A DNA stretch of 64,000 nucleotides from Thinopyrum elongatum (taxonomy: Eukaryota; Streptophyta; Magnoliopsida; Poales; Poaceae), in assembly GCA_011799875.1 (NCBI GenBank), contig CM022303.1, positions 297,240,362 to 297,304,361 of the forward strand, read 5' to 3'. Numbering within the stretch: the first letter of the stretch is position 1; the number at the start of each line of letters is the position of its first letter. Positions 1-10,915 of this stretch are shown here, in pieces. The notes under the pieces were generated by a model. That model made no database searches and was not told the origin of the DNA. It saw only the letters and a program-made list of their open reading frames with translations. The position numbers were made by a program, and so were the translations under genes.

Positions 1-934
1 TGTAGACGAGATCTATTCATGTAGGAATAGCCCCCATCTTGTTATCCTTAATAGCAACGATACATGTTTTTCTTGCAACCCCTTCTGTCACTGGGAAAGA
101 ACACCGCACGATCGAACCCATCACAAAGCACATCTTCCCATGGCAAGAAAAATCGATCTAGTTGGCCTAACTAAACCAAAGATTTGAAGAAGAAATACGA
201 GGCTATAAGTAATCATGCATATAAGAGATCAAAGAAACTCAAATAACTTTCATGGATATAGATCTGATCATAAACTCAAAGTTCATCGGATCCCAACAAA
301 CACACCGTGAAAATAGTTACATCAAATAGATCTCCAAGAAACCATTGTATTGAGAATCAAAAAGAGAGAAGAAGCCATCTAGCTACTGCCTACGGACTCA
401 TAGGTCTATGATGAACTACTCACGCATCATCGGAGAGGCACCAATGAGGATGATGAACCCCTCCGTGATGGTGTCTAGATTGGATCTCGTGGTTCTGGAA
501 CTTGCGGCGGCTGGAATTGTTTTTCGTCGACTCCCCTAGGATTTCTGGAATATTTGGGTATTTATAGGGCGAAGAGGCAGTGCGGGAGGCCACCGAGGTG
601 GGCACAACCCACCAGGGTGCGCCTGGGCTCCTGGGCGCACCCTGGGGGGTTGTGCTCCCCTCGGGCCTCCCTTGTGGTACTTCTTTGGCCCATCTTGTGT
701 CTTCTGGTCCAAAAAAATTCTCCAAAAAGTTTCGCTGCGTTTGGACTCTGTTTGGTACTGATATTCTATGAAGTAAAAAAACAAGCAAAAAATAGCAACT
801 GGCACTGGGCACTATGTCAATAGGTTAGTCCCAAAAAATGATATAAAGTTGCTATAAAATGATTGTAAAACATCCAAGAATGATAATATAACAGCATGGA
901 ATAAAAAAAATGTAGATACGTTGGAGACGTATCA
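1..934 (-). repeat. 3' LTR of element A (partial)
   Basis: The LTR starts at 934 (TGATACG on the minus strand) and runs off the window edge. It aligns to 5163-6086 with scattered substitutions and one indel of about 12 bp near 660. A TATA-like box lies at 559-568. Confidence 0.9.
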
Positions 935-948
935 GCATCCCCAAGCTT
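935..948 (-). other. Polypurine tract of element A
   Basis: AAGCTTGGGGATGC on the minus strand ends directly at the start of the 3' LTR. This is where plus-strand DNA synthesis is expected to be primed. Exact copies of this 14-mer also lie at 2690-2703, 2747-2760 and 4018-4031 inside A, and at 53194-53207 in element C. Confidence 0.75.
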
Positions 949-953
949 AATTC

Positions 954-971
954 CTGCTCGTCCTCGAGTAG
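954..971 (-). other. Hairpin upstream of the polypurine tract (element A)
   Basis: On the minus strand CTACTCG-AGGA-CGAGCAG forms a 7-bp stem with one mismatch and an AGGA loop. Elements B (6457-6474) and C (53171-53188) have a hairpin with the same loop at the same place. Confidence 0.5.
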
Positions 972-2269
972 GTAAATGATAAAAATAGAATTTTTGATGT
1001 GGAATGCTGCCTAACATGTTCATCACATATTCTTTTCTTTTGTATCATGGACATATGGACTTTTATATGGTTCAAAGCAATAATCTAGTTTTGACATGAA
1101 GATTTAAATACTCAAGCATATCAACAAGCAACAATGTCTTTCAAAATATCAACACTAAAGAAAGTTATCCCTATCCCATCATGCTCAATCATTGATCCAT
1201 TCATGAAACACACTCGCATATTAGCTACATCCAATGCTCAAGTACGATCATAGTGCCCCTTAGTTGGTGCTTTATATGAGAAGATGGAGACTCAAATAAA
1301 AATAAAAATTGCATAAAGTAAATAGATAGGCCCTTCGCAGAGGGAAGTAGGGATTTGTAGAGGTGCCAGAGCTCAAAGCCTAAATTGAGAGATAATTTTT
1401 TTTTGAGAGGCATACTTTTCCCGTCAACAAAAACGACCACGTAATTCCCAACACTTTTCATGCTAGATATATCATAGATGGTTCCCAAACAAAAAATAAA
1501 GTTTATTCCTTTTTCCACCATTCTTTCACAATCCATGGCTAGCCGTATCCACGGGTGCCTTCCATACCAACACTTTCCAAGGAATTTATTATTTGACAAC
1601 ATAAAGTAAATTTGTTTTTCATTTCAGGACTGGGCATCCCTATTACCGCCGTACTCTCGTGCAATGACAAGTGAATAAACACTCATCTTGAGAATAACAC
1701 ATCTAGCATGGAAAATATTGGCCACTCCCTGCCGCTTCATGAGCGGTACGAGCACACAAAAAGGAAATTTATTTTGAAAATTAGAGATGGCACATACAAA
1801 TTTTCTTAGAACGGCACGGGAATACCGCATATAGGTAGGTATGGTGGACTCATGTGGCAAAACTGGGTTTAAGGATTTTGGATGCACAAGTAGTATTTCT
1901 ACTTAGTACAAGTGGAAGCTAGCAAGAAGATTGAGAAGCAACCAACCAAGAAACGAAAAATCACATAAGCAAGCATTAAGCATAACTAACACCGAATAAT
2001 GCACCACAAGTAGGATGTAATTTCATTGCATAACTATTGACTTTCGTGCTTGCATAGGGAATCACAAACCTTAACACCAATATTCTTACTAAAGCATAAT
2101 TACTCACCAACATGACTCACATATCACTATCATCATATCTCAAAACTATTACAAGGAATCAAGTTTACTTTGTCCAATGATCTTCGTGAAAGTTTTTATT
2201 ATATCCCTCTTGAATATCCATCACTTAGATTCATATATTGCAATTGCTTTTGACAAGCTCAAACAAATT

Positions 2270-2470
2270 TAAGTGAAGAACATGAGCATAAAGATTTTCA
2301 TCTCTCAAAATAATATAAGTGAAGCATGAGAGAATTTCTTCAAAATTACTAACTCTCAAATAAATCTAAGTGAAGCATGAGAGTATTTCTTCAAAACATA
2401 TTAAAGCACACCATTCTCAAAAAGATATAAGTGAAGCACTAGAGCAATTCCATAGCTCAAAAAATTAACT
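2270..2470. repeat. Degenerate tandem repeat, period about 45-62 bp
   Basis: The phrase ATAAGTGAAGCATGAGAG with a CTTCAAAA tail recurs at about 2314, 2362 and 2425 with changes. It lies within the non-coding part of element A. Confidence 0.55.
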
Positions 2471-3428
2471 AAAGCATAAAGAGCAATTCTAACAAATCAT
2501 AGCATAATTTTGGCTCTCTCAAATAGGTGTGTCCAGCAAGGATACTTGTGACAAACTAAAAAGTAAAACAAGCAAAGACTCATATAATACAAGACGCTCC
2601 AAGCAAAACTCATGATATGTGACGAATAAAAATATGTCTCCAAGTAAAATACCGATGGTCGTTAGAAGAAAGAGGGGATGCCACCCGGGGCATCCCCAAG
2701 CTTAGTTGCTTGTTTCTCCTTGAATATTATCTTGGGGTGCCATGGGGCATCCCCAAGCTTAGGCTCTTCTTACTCCTTATTCCTTCATCCATCGTGATCT
2801 CACCCAAAACTTGAAAACTTCAATCACACAAAACTTTAAAAAAAACTTCGTGAGATTCGTTAGTATAATAAAACCAATCTTTACTTTAAGTACTATTGCA
2901 AATCCATTCATATTTTATTATTGCATTATATCTACTGTATTCTAACTTTACCATGGCTTATACCCCCCGATACAATCCATAGATTCATCAAAATAAGCAC
3001 ACAATGCAAAGAAAACAGAATCTGTGAAAAACAGAACAGTCTGTAAAGACGTGAAATTTCCTCATACTTCTGTAACTCCAAAAATTCTGAAACATTAGAA
3101 CAACGTAGGCAATTTGTATATCAATCTTGTGAAAAAAAATTCAGAAGTTTTCTTCACTTCTGTGAATTTTGATAATTCTGCTACTGGATGCAAAAGTTTC
3201 TGTTTTCTAACAAGATCAAGTCAACTATCACCAAACATGATCCCAAAGGTTTAACTTGGCAAAAAAAACTAATTAAAACATAAAAAAACACAATCATAAC
3301 AGAGGCATAATTGTGCAAACACTCAAGAACATAAAGAAAAAGGCAAAAATAAATTTTATTCATTGGGTTGCCTCCCAACAAGCTCTTTCTTTATAGCCAT
3401 TAAGATAGGCTTAAGATTTCAATGATGC

Positions 3429-4271
3429 TCACATGAAAGATAGTAATTGAAACACAAAGAGAGCATCATGTAGCATGTGAAAAACAAATTTAAGCCTAAC
3501 ATACTTCCTATGCATATGAATTTTATAAGCAAACAAATTATCAAGACAAGAAATATCTAGCATATGCAAAGGAGAGGAATAAAACATTGACAATCTCAAC
3601 ATAACGAGAGGTAATTTAGTAACATGAAAATTTCTACAACCATATTTTCCTCTCTCATAATAATTGCATGTAGGATCATAATCAAATTCAACAATATAGC
3701 TATCATATAAAACTTTCTCTCCATGATCCACATGCATAAAAGTTTTATAATCTTCCAAGATAGTGGGATTAACATCAACTAAAGTCATGACCTCTCCAAA
3801 CCCACTTTCATCAAAAATTTCGTAAGATTGAACACTCTCCAAATATGTGGGATTATTTTTAACTAAAGTTGATGCTCTTCCAAACCCACTTTCAATACTA
3901 TTGCAAATATTATTATCAATATCATATTCATCATGAGGCTTAAATAAATTTTCAAGATCATAAGAAGAATCACCCCAATCATGATCATTGCAATAAGTAG
4001 TGGTCATAGAAAAATTAGCATCCCCAAGCTTGGGGGTTTGCATATTATTAGCATAATTGACATTAATAGAATTTATAGTAAAATCATTGCAATCATGCTT
4101 TTCATTCAAGGAGCTATCATGAATCACTTCATAAATTTCTTCATCACAATTTTCAGATTCACGAATCTCAAGCAAAACTTCATAAAGATAATCTAGTGCA
4201 CTCAACTCACTAGCAATTGGTTCATCATTATTGGATCTTTTAAAAAGATTAGCAAGTGGACGGGGATCCAT
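3429..4271 (-). CDS. ORF of unknown function in the gag position of element A (280 aa)
   Basis: The only long ORF of element A starts about 220 nt after the primer site, where gag would be expected. The protein is acidic in its first two thirds (many D, E, N) and has no zinc knuckle, protease motif or gag core that I can recognise. Near residues 126-185 it has two tandem copies of about 28 residues, each starting ESGFG and containing NPT. The last 60 residues are hydrophobic and may read past the functional end. The first residues (MDxxPLxxL) resemble the start of gag in element B (MDNNPLRGLL), so it may begin with a gag leader. It might bind element RNA or partner Gag, but that is a guess. 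It could also be a remnant without function. Confidence 0.6.
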   Translation of the reverse strand: MDPRPLANLFKRSNNDEPIASELSALDYLYEVLLEIRESENCDEEIYEVIHDSSLNEKHDCNDFTINSINVNYANNMQTPKLGDANFSMTTTYCNDHDWGDSSYDLENLFKPHDEYDIDNNICNSIESGFGRASTLVKNNPTYLESVQSYEIFDESGFGEVMTLVDVNPTILEDYKTFMHVDHGEKVLYDSYIVEFDYDPTCNYYERGKYGCRNFHVTKLPLVMLRLSMFYSSPLHMLDISCLDNLFAYKIHMHRKYVRLKFVFHMLHDALFVFQLLSFM

Positions 4272-4493
4272 ATCAATAGATTTTTAGCAAGCGAAGATGC
4301 AAGCATATAAAAGGCACATGGCAACACAAGCAAACAAAAGATCAAACAAGAAAAAGGCAAACGAAAAGAAGGCAAATAAAAAGGCAAATTTTTGTGAAGT
4401 GGGGGAGATGGAAATGAGAGTAAAATGGCAAATAATGTAAATTACAAGGAGATGAGATTTGTGATTAGGAACCTGATAGATGTTGATGATGTT

Positions 4494-4511
4494 TCCCCGG
4501 CAACGGCCCCA
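4494..4511 (-). other. Primer binding site of element A (tRNA-Asp)
   Basis: On the minus strand TGGGGCCGTTGCCGGGGA matches the complement of the 3' end of plant tRNA-Asp with one mismatch. It lies 11 nt after the 5' LTR, the same spacing as in element B. Confidence 0.85.
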
Positions 4512-4522
4512 GAAATTCCTTT

Positions 4523-6086
4523 TGATGTCGCTTGAACTACGTGGGTATTTCCCCAAAGAGGAAGGGATGATGCAGCACAGCTACGATAGGTATTTCCCTC
4601 AGTTGTGAAACCAAGGTATCAATCCAATAGGAGAACCCAGCAACACTATGTAAATGGTACCTGCACACAAAGAACAAATACTTGCAACCCGACGCGTAAG
4701 AGGGGTTGTCAATCCCTCCACGGTAAAAAGATAGATAGATTTGTGGTAGATCGGATAAATAGATCTCGATAAAACGCAAAATAAAATAAGTAATAAAAAA
4801 GTGCAGCAAGGTATTTTTTGGTTTTTGGAATAATAGGTCTGAAAATAAAAGCAAATAAAAATAGATTTCAAAGCGAATATGATAAAGAATAGACCCGGGC
4901 GCCGTAGATTTCACTAGTGCCTTCTCTCAAGAATATAGCACACGGTGGGTAAATTTTTTACTATTGGGCAATTGATAGAGCATCGAATAATTATGATGAT
5001 ATCCAGGCAATGATCATTATATAGGCATCACGTCCAAGATTAGTAGACCGACTCCTGCCTGCATCTACTATTATTACTCCACACATCGACCGCTATCCAG
5101 CATGCATCTAGTGTATTAAGTTCATGGAGAATCAGAGTAATGCAATAAGAACGATGACATGATGTAGACAAGATCTATTCATGTAGGAATAGCCCGCATC
5201 TTGTTATCCTTAATAGCAACGATACATGTGTGTCTTGCTGCCCCTTCTGTCTCTGGGAAAGAACACCGCATGATCGAACCCATCACAAAGCACCTCTTCC
5301 CATGGCAAGAAAAATCGATCTAGTTGGCCTAACTAAACCAAAGATTCGAAGAAGAAATACAAGGCTATAAGTAATCATGCATATAAGAGATCAAAGAAAC
5401 TCAAATAACTTTCATGGATATAGATCTGATCATAAACTCAAAGTTCATTGGATCCCAACAAACACACCGCAAAAAGAGTTACATCAAATAGATCTCCAAG
5501 AGACCATTGTATTGAGAATCAAAAAGAGAGAAGAAGCCATCTAGCTACTGCCTACGGACCCGTAGGTCTATGATGAACTACTCACACATCATCAGAGAGG
5601 CACCAATGAGGATGATGAACCCCTCCGTGTTGGTGTCTAGATTGGATCTCGTGGTTCTGGAACTTGCGGCGGCTGGAATTGTTTTTCGTCGACTCCCCTA
5701 GGGTTTCTGGAATATTTGGGTATTTATAGGGCGAAGAGGCAGTGCGGGAGGCCACCGAGGTGGGCACAACCCACCAGGGCGCGCCTGGGCTCCTGGGCGT
5801 GCCCTGGGGGGTTGTGCTCCCCTCTGGTACTTCTTTGGCCCATCTTGTGTCTTCTGGTCCAAAAAAATTCTCCAAAAAGTTTCGCTGCGTTTGGACTCCG
5901 TTTGGTACTGATATTCTGCGAAGTAAAAAAACAAGCAAAAAACAACAACTGACACTGGGCACTATGTCAATAGGTTAGTCCCAAAAAATGATATAAAGTT
6001 GTTATAAAATGATTGTAAAACATCCAAGAATGATAATATAACAGCATGGAACAATCAAAAATTATAGATACGTTGGAGACGTATCA
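4523..6086 (-). repeat. 5' LTR of element A (1564 bp)
   Basis: It runs from TGATACGTCTCC at 6086 to ...CGACATCA at 4523 (minus strand), with TG/CA termini. The right edge is sharp: at 6087 the sequence changes to the LTR of element B. Confidence 0.9.
5721..5730 (-). promoter_or_regulatory. TATA box in the 5' LTR of element A
   Basis: CCTATAAATA on the minus strand, after a GC-rich stretch. The 3' LTR has the same box at 559-568, and the LTR of C has CATAAATA at 53561-53568. It probably drives the element transcript. Confidence 0.55.
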
Positions 6087-6437
6087 AAGACCTGTCAGGG
6101 GGCCCACAAGCCCTGGGGGCGCGCCCTAGGGGGTAGGGTGCGCCCCCCAGGCTTGTGGCCACCTGGTGGGTCCCCTCTGGTATTTTCTTCAGCCAATAAT
6201 TTTTATATATTCCAAAATAATTCTTCGTAAATTTTCAGGACTTTCGGAGTTGTGCAGAATAGGTCTCTCAGATTTGCTCCTTTCCGGTCCAGAATTCCAG
6301 CTGCCGGCATTCTCCCTCTTCATGTAAATCTTGTAAAATAAGAGAGAAAAGGCGTAAGTATTATACCATAGTGTGAAATAACAGTCCATAATACAATAAA
6401 TAAATATATAAAAACATGATGCAAAATGGACGTATCA
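6087..6437 (-). repeat. 3' LTR of element B (partial, cut by element A)
   Basis: The LTR starts TGATACGTCC at 6437 and aligns to 30950-31316 with about 15 differences and a 21-bp indel. The rest of this LTR lies beyond element A, outside the window. Confidence 0.9.
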
Positions 6438-6474
6438 ACTCCCCCAATCTTAGACCTCGCTTGTCCTCAAGCGA
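6438..6474 (-). other. Polypurine tract and hairpin of element B
   Basis: AAGATTGGGGGAGT (6451-6438, minus strand) abuts the 3' LTR. Just upstream, TCGCTTG-AGGA-CAAGCGA (6457-6474) forms a perfect 7-bp stem with an AGGA loop. The stem sequence differs from that of A and C but still pairs. Confidence 0.65.
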
Positions 6475-7086
6475 AAGCCGAGATTGATAATCATGTCCAC
6501 ATGTTTAGAGATAGAGGTGTCGATAAAATAAAATACGGACATGAGGGCATCATGATCATCTTTAGAACAACAATATATTGTCACATAACTTCTTATGCTA
6601 AAGTGATAATCAATCCACAAAGTAAAGTATGAATCAAAAAAATTATTGAAAACCAACAAACTATGATCCTGGTCATTGAAGCAATTGCAATTTATCATAA
6701 CATCGGAAAGAGTCAATATAAGAGCTTGTCTAGCAAATGCACATACTCTTATATGTGAAGTCATCACTCTCCATAAGATTATTATATACTCTTTTATTCT
6801 CTTCCCTTTTTTCTTTTTCTACTTTTCCAAGATCAGAACGGGAAAGCAAAGCCCTTACTCAAAACTACTCTTTATTATATAACTCTCACACTCGATTACA
6901 TAGAGGGAACTCAAGGCAAAACCCAAAAACTAGATCATACTAAAACTCTTATTCTACTAGATCAAGATATAATCAAAAGGATCAAACTAAGAAAAATGAT
7001 AAAAGTAAAGATATGATGGTGATACGATACCGAGGCACCTCCCCCAAGGTTGGCACAAGCCAAGGGGAGTGCCCATACCTGTGTAC

Positions 7087-7662
7087 TCAAGTCTCCTTCG
7101 GAGGAGGTGGTGGTGAAGTTGATGAGGCGTCTGTCAGTTTCGATAAGATACCCTTCAGATCCTGCAGTTCTTGGAGCACACGCTGGAGTACATTTGCATT
7201 CTTCTGAATTTCCTCCAAAAGATGCTTATTTTCATGCCACCAAGAACTTTTCCCTGCATTGCTTTCACTTGGACGGGATATATCCCAATTGGAGGGTACA
7301 TGTGTACGAGGGGTGTTCTCCACTCCATAGTTATGAACCAAATTATGAAAGTTGTTCTGATGTAACCTATGTAAGGGCCTCCTAGGGGGAAGTCCTCCTT
7401 GTATCTCTTGGCCTTCATGGTTGCTTGTAGTCCCTATCGCTTGATGGGGATTTGGAATAGTGGAGATGCCAGCCAGAGTGCCTCTCTCCGAAGCCGGAGG
7501 GTGGACCTCAAGCGAATCCCCTTCATCCTCTTCCATCGTGACTTCCTCGGCCTCCTCCCTCCTGAGTTCCATCTGCATTAACCAAGCATTGTCATCCACA
7601 TTGTTGGAGGAAGAGGAAGACATGATGCCTGGCCTTGAAATCTCTGGCAGAAAACAGCTCAA
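7087..7662 (-). CDS. Element B ORF3, extra ORF after pol (191 aa)
   Basis: An intact ORF between integrase and the 3' LTR, where Athila elements carry an extra (sometimes called env-like) ORF. The protein is Ser/Glu-rich at the start, Pro/Gly-rich in the middle, and has a heptad-like Leu/Ile stretch at about residues 145-175 that looks like a coiled coil. It ends in a short poly-Pro tail. I see no signal peptide or membrane segment, so an envelope role has no support here. Its function is unknown. A second Met at residue 14 precedes a run of Ser and may be the true start, given the TATA-like box at 7713-7722. It is the only undamaged ORF of element B. Confidence 0.65.
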   Translation of the reverse strand: MSCFLPEISRPGIMSSSSSNNVDDNAWLMQMELRREEAEEVTMEEDEGDSLEVHPPASERGTLAGISTIPNPHQAIGTTSNHEGQEIQGGLPPRRPLHRLHQNNFHNLVHNYGVENTPRTHVPSNWDISRPSESNAGKSSWWHENKHLLEEIQKNANVLQRVLQELQDLKGILSKLTDASSTSPPPPPKET

Positions 7663-7689
7663 AACAAAAACAGGGGATATTGCCGTGGT

Positions 7690-7985
7690 ACGGTGGTCAA
7701 AACCTTCGGGAGATTATATAATGATTTTTTCCCGACTATAAGGAGTATCCTACAAGAAAACGGAGTCCGGAGGGCACACGAGGTGGCCACAAACATGGGA
7801 GGCGCCCCAAGGGGGTAGGGCGCGCCCCCACAGCTTGTTGCCTCCTTGTGCACTATTCGGACTACTTTTTATTTTTCTAATTTTTTAAATATTCCAAAAC
7901 GGAGTAAAATTGCCTTTAGAACACTTTTGGAGTCAGTTTACTTACCGTACCACATACCTATTCCTTTTCAGGGTTCTGGCGTGTT
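7690..7985 (-). promoter_or_regulatory. LTR-like block with TATA box upstream of ORF3
   Basis: On the minus strand this has the same kind of GC-rich motifs as the LTRs of these elements (GGGGGCGCGCCC, GGCGCC, GTGGCCACCTCG), followed by TATATAAT at 7722-7713, about 51 nt before the first ORF3 Met. It could be an internal promoter for ORF3. Confidence 0.4.
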
Positions 7986-8942
7986 CTAGTAGGTTTCCCT
8001 TATGTACTCCTCCGGTGTTATGGTATTAATAATATTGGTTTCAACATTTATGGGAGTGCCTAAGATATAATGTTTGATTCTTTGCCCGTTTACCACCTTC
8101 AGGTTATTGCCCTCGGCATTGTTGATTTTGATGGCACCGGAACGATAAACTTCCTTAATAATGTACGGCCCTTCCCATTTAGAGAGAAGTTTTCCTGCAA
8201 GAAATCTTAAACGAGAATTGTACAGCAAGACATGATCACCTACATTGAATTCCCGCTTTTCTATCCTTTTTTTATGCCATCTTTTAACCTTTTCGTTAAA
8301 CAACTTGGCATTTTCATAGGTCTGGGTTCTCCATTCATCAAGCGAGTTAATGTCAAATAACCTCTTTTCACCGGCAAGTTTGAAATCATAGTTGAGCTCT
8401 TTAATTGCCCAATAAGCTTTACGTTCTAGTTCAAGAGGTAAATGACATGCTTTTCCATAAACCATTTTATATAGAGACATACCCATAGGGTTTTTATAGG
8501 CAGTCCTATAAGCCCATAATGCATAATCAAGTTTCTTAGACCAAATTTTCCTGGATCTATTAACAGTCTTTTGCAAGATCAATTTTATTTTTCTATTACT
8601 TAATTCTACTTGACCACTAGACTGAGGATGATAGGGAGATGCAATTCTATGGTTAACATCATACTTAGCAAGCAATTTACGGAAAGCACCATGAATAAAG
8701 TGTGAACCACCATCAGTCATCAAATATCTAGGGACTCCAAACCTCGGGAAAATGACTTCTTTAAGCATTTTAATAGAAGTGTTATGATCAGCACTACTAG
8801 TTGGAATAGCTTCTACCCACTTAGTAACGTAATCAACAATAACAAAAATATGTGTATACCCATTAGAGGAAGGAAAAGGTCCCATATAATCAAATCCCCA
8901 AACATCAAATGGTTCAATAACAAGTGAATAATTCATAGGCAT
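7986..8942 (-). pseudogene. Element B integrase core and C-terminus (318 aa fragment)
   Basis: This has an rve-type integrase core. The first Asp is in [10 protein letters not shown], the second in LMTDGGSHF, and the Glu in [10 protein letters not shown]. After the core comes the usual C-terminal part with [14 protein letters not shown] and [10 protein letters not shown]. There is no chromodomain, as expected for Athila-type elements. The fragment is separated from the zinc-binding part only by an in-frame TAG at 8946-8948, most likely a mutated Gln codon. Integrase would insert element DNA into the host genome, but this copy is disabled by the upstream breaks. Confidence 0.85.
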
Positions 8943-8945
8943 TTC

Positions 8946-9974
8946 CTAACGTCTACTAATATTACCAATCCTTTGACATTCATCGCAAGACAAGACAAAC
9001 TTATGAGCATCCTTAAAAAGAGTAGGCCAATAAAAACCATATTGTAATACCTTATGTGCAGTTCTATCACCAGCATGGTGCCCTCCGTAGGCCTCAGAGT
9101 GACACTTGCGTAGGATATGTTCATGTTCATGCTCAGGTATACAACGTCTAATAACACCATCTACTCCTTCTTTATAAAGATACGGGTCATCCCAGAAGTA
9201 ATGTCTTAAATCATAGAAAAACTTTTTCTTTTGTTGGTATGTGAAACTAGGTGGTATGAATTTAGCAACAATATAATTAGCATAGTCAGCATACCAAGGA
9301 GTGTTATGAGAGGCATTTATGACAGCTAATTGTTCATCAGGAAAACTATCATCAATAGGTAGTGGGTCATCAAGAATATTTTCTAACCTAGACAAGTTGT
9401 TTCCTACGGGGTTCTCAGCTCCTTTCCTATCAATAATATATAAATCAAATTCTTGTAGCAAGAGAAACCACCTAATGAGTCTAGGTTTAGCATCTTTATT
9501 TTCCATAAGGTATTTAATAGCAGCATGATCAGTGTGAACAGTAACTTTGGAATCAACAATATAAGATCTGAACTTATCACAAGCAAACACAACTGCTAAA
9601 AATTCGTTTTCACTAGTAGCATAATTTCTTAGAGCATTGTCTAGAGTTTTACTAGCATAATGAATAACATTTAATTTTTTATCAACTCTTTGTCCTAGAA
9701 CAGCACCAACAGCATAATCACTAGCATCACACATAATTTCAAAGGGTAGGTTCCAATCAGGTGGTTGAACAATAGGTGCAGAGACTAAGGCTTTCTTAAG
9801 GATTTCAAATGCTTCTACACAATCATCATCAAAGACAAATGGAACATCTTTTTGCAAAAGATTAGTGAGAGGCCTAGAAATTTTAGAGAAGTCTTTAACA
9901 AATCTCCTATAGAAACCAGCATGACCAGGGAAACTTCTTATACCTTTGATATATTTAGGACACGACATTTTTTT
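8946..9974 (-). pseudogene. Element B RNase H and integrase zinc-finger region
   Basis: The frame reads from the thumb of reverse transcriptase ([20 protein letters not shown]) into RNase H (first Asp in [15 protein letters not shown], later [10 protein letters not shown]) and then the integrase HHCC zinc finger ([12 protein letters not shown]...CDECQRIGN). It ends at the TAG at 8946-8948. At the upstream edge a run of seven T (9968-9974) marks a one-base frameshift relative to the RT fragment. Confidence 0.82.
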
Positions 9975-10673
9975 CAATAGCATCAACTTTAGCTTTATCA
10001 ACTTCAATACCTCTTTCGGAGATTTTGTGCCCCAGGACAATACCTTCATTAACCATAAAGTGGCACTTCTCCCAATTCAAGACGAGATTAGTTTCTTCAC
10101 ATCTCTGGAAAACTCGATCAAGGTTGCTTAAGCAATCATCAAAAGAAGTTCCATAAACGAAAAAATCATCCATGAAAACCTCAACAATCTTTTCACAAAA
10201 TTCAGAGAATATAGCAGTCATACATCATTGAAAGGTAGCAGGTGCATTGCATAAACCAAAAGGCATACGTCTATAAGCAAAGGTACCAAAAGGGCAAGTA
10301 AAAGTAGTTTTTTCTTCATCCTCTTGTGACACAGGTATTTGAGAAAAACCAGAGTATCCATCTAGAAAGCAAAAGTGTGTGTGTTTTGATAGTCTTTCTA
10401 GCATTTGATCAATGAAAGGTAAAGGATAATGATCTTTCCTAGTAGCTTTGTTTAATTTCCTGAAATCAATTACCATTCTATAACCTGTGACAGTTCTATG
10501 TGGGATAAGTTCATTTTTATCATTAGGAACAACGGTAATACCTCCCTTCTTAGGGACACAATGAACAGGACTTACCCATCTACTATCAGCTATGGGATAG
10601 ATTATACCTGCTTCCAGAAGCTTTAGTACTTCATTTCTTACCACTTCTTTCATTTTCGGATTCAACCACCACT
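9955..10673 (-). pseudogene. Element B reverse transcriptase, broken
   Basis: RT fingers and palm: VSPVHCVPKKGG, MVIDFRKLNKAT, FLDGYSGFSQIPV, FGLCNAPATFQ, then the catalytic box FMDDFFVYG (FxDD in place of YxDD). A TGA at 10225-10227 interrupts the frame just after ATFQ, probably from an Arg codon. The upstream end is the CACTA insertion at 10676; the missing part of the same frame continues at 27673. An apparent Met further upstream lies in CACTA sequence and is not a real start. Confidence 0.85.
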
Positions 10674-10676
10674 GGT
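10674..10676. repeat. Target site duplication of the CACTA element, left copy
   Basis: GGT here and GGT at 27670-27672. Joining the flanks at one copy restores the spacing of element B pol. Confidence 0.85.
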
Positions 10677-10722
10677 CACTGGTACAGCGAGGTGCTATAC
10701 AAACGGTTTTTAACCCCTTTTC

Positions 10723-10745
10723 GCGACGGTGTTTTGAACCGTCGC
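10723..10745. repeat. Subterminal hairpin of the CACTA element
   Basis: GCGACGGT and ACCGTCGC form perfect 8-bp arms around a 7-nt loop, 46 bp from the left end. Confidence 0.5.
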
Positions 10746-10915
10746 CTAGTGAGTGACTGCTATAGGGGGGGTCCTTCCCACACGACCCAGAAACCGTCGG
10801 GGATAGGCCCTCCTGGCACACACGCTCGGCAAAATGAGGTCTTGTGCGACGGGCGAGCGATCAAATACAGTTATACGTACAGTTGTGCTAAAAAATACAA
10901 TTATACAGGCCAAAT

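Larger units (their letters stand above)
949..3428 (-). other. Long non-coding internal region of element A
   Basis: This is AT-rich with no credible ORF; the short ORFs here have no recognisable domain. It resembles the stretch before the 3' LTR of element C (52700-53170). It holds two extra copies of the polypurine-tract motif (2690, 2747) and a short tandem repeat (2270-2470). Confidence 0.7.
1..6086 (-). mobile_element. Element A: non-autonomous Athila-like LTR retrotransposon, cut by the left window edge
   Basis: Two copies of the same LTR (1-934 and 4523-6086) flank an internal region of 3.6 kb. On the minus strand the order is 5' LTR, primer site, one ORF, a long non-coding stretch, polypurine tract, 3' LTR. 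No gag, protease, reverse transcriptase or integrase is present, so the element must have moved with proteins from elsewhere. The primer site matches tRNA-Asp, as in element B. The LTR begins TGATACGTCTCCAACG, like the LTR of element C, so A and C are one family. A lies inside the 3' LTR of B, whose sequence resumes at 6087. By eye the two LTRs differ at about 35 positions over 930 bp, so the insertion is not very recent. I do not assign a published family name. Confidence 0.88.

Noticed and set aside
420..812. 130-aa ORF in the LTR of element A (and its copy at 5582-5962)
   Set aside because: It runs over the TATA box and GC-rich LTR region, with no domain; the copy has a frame-neutral indel only by chance.
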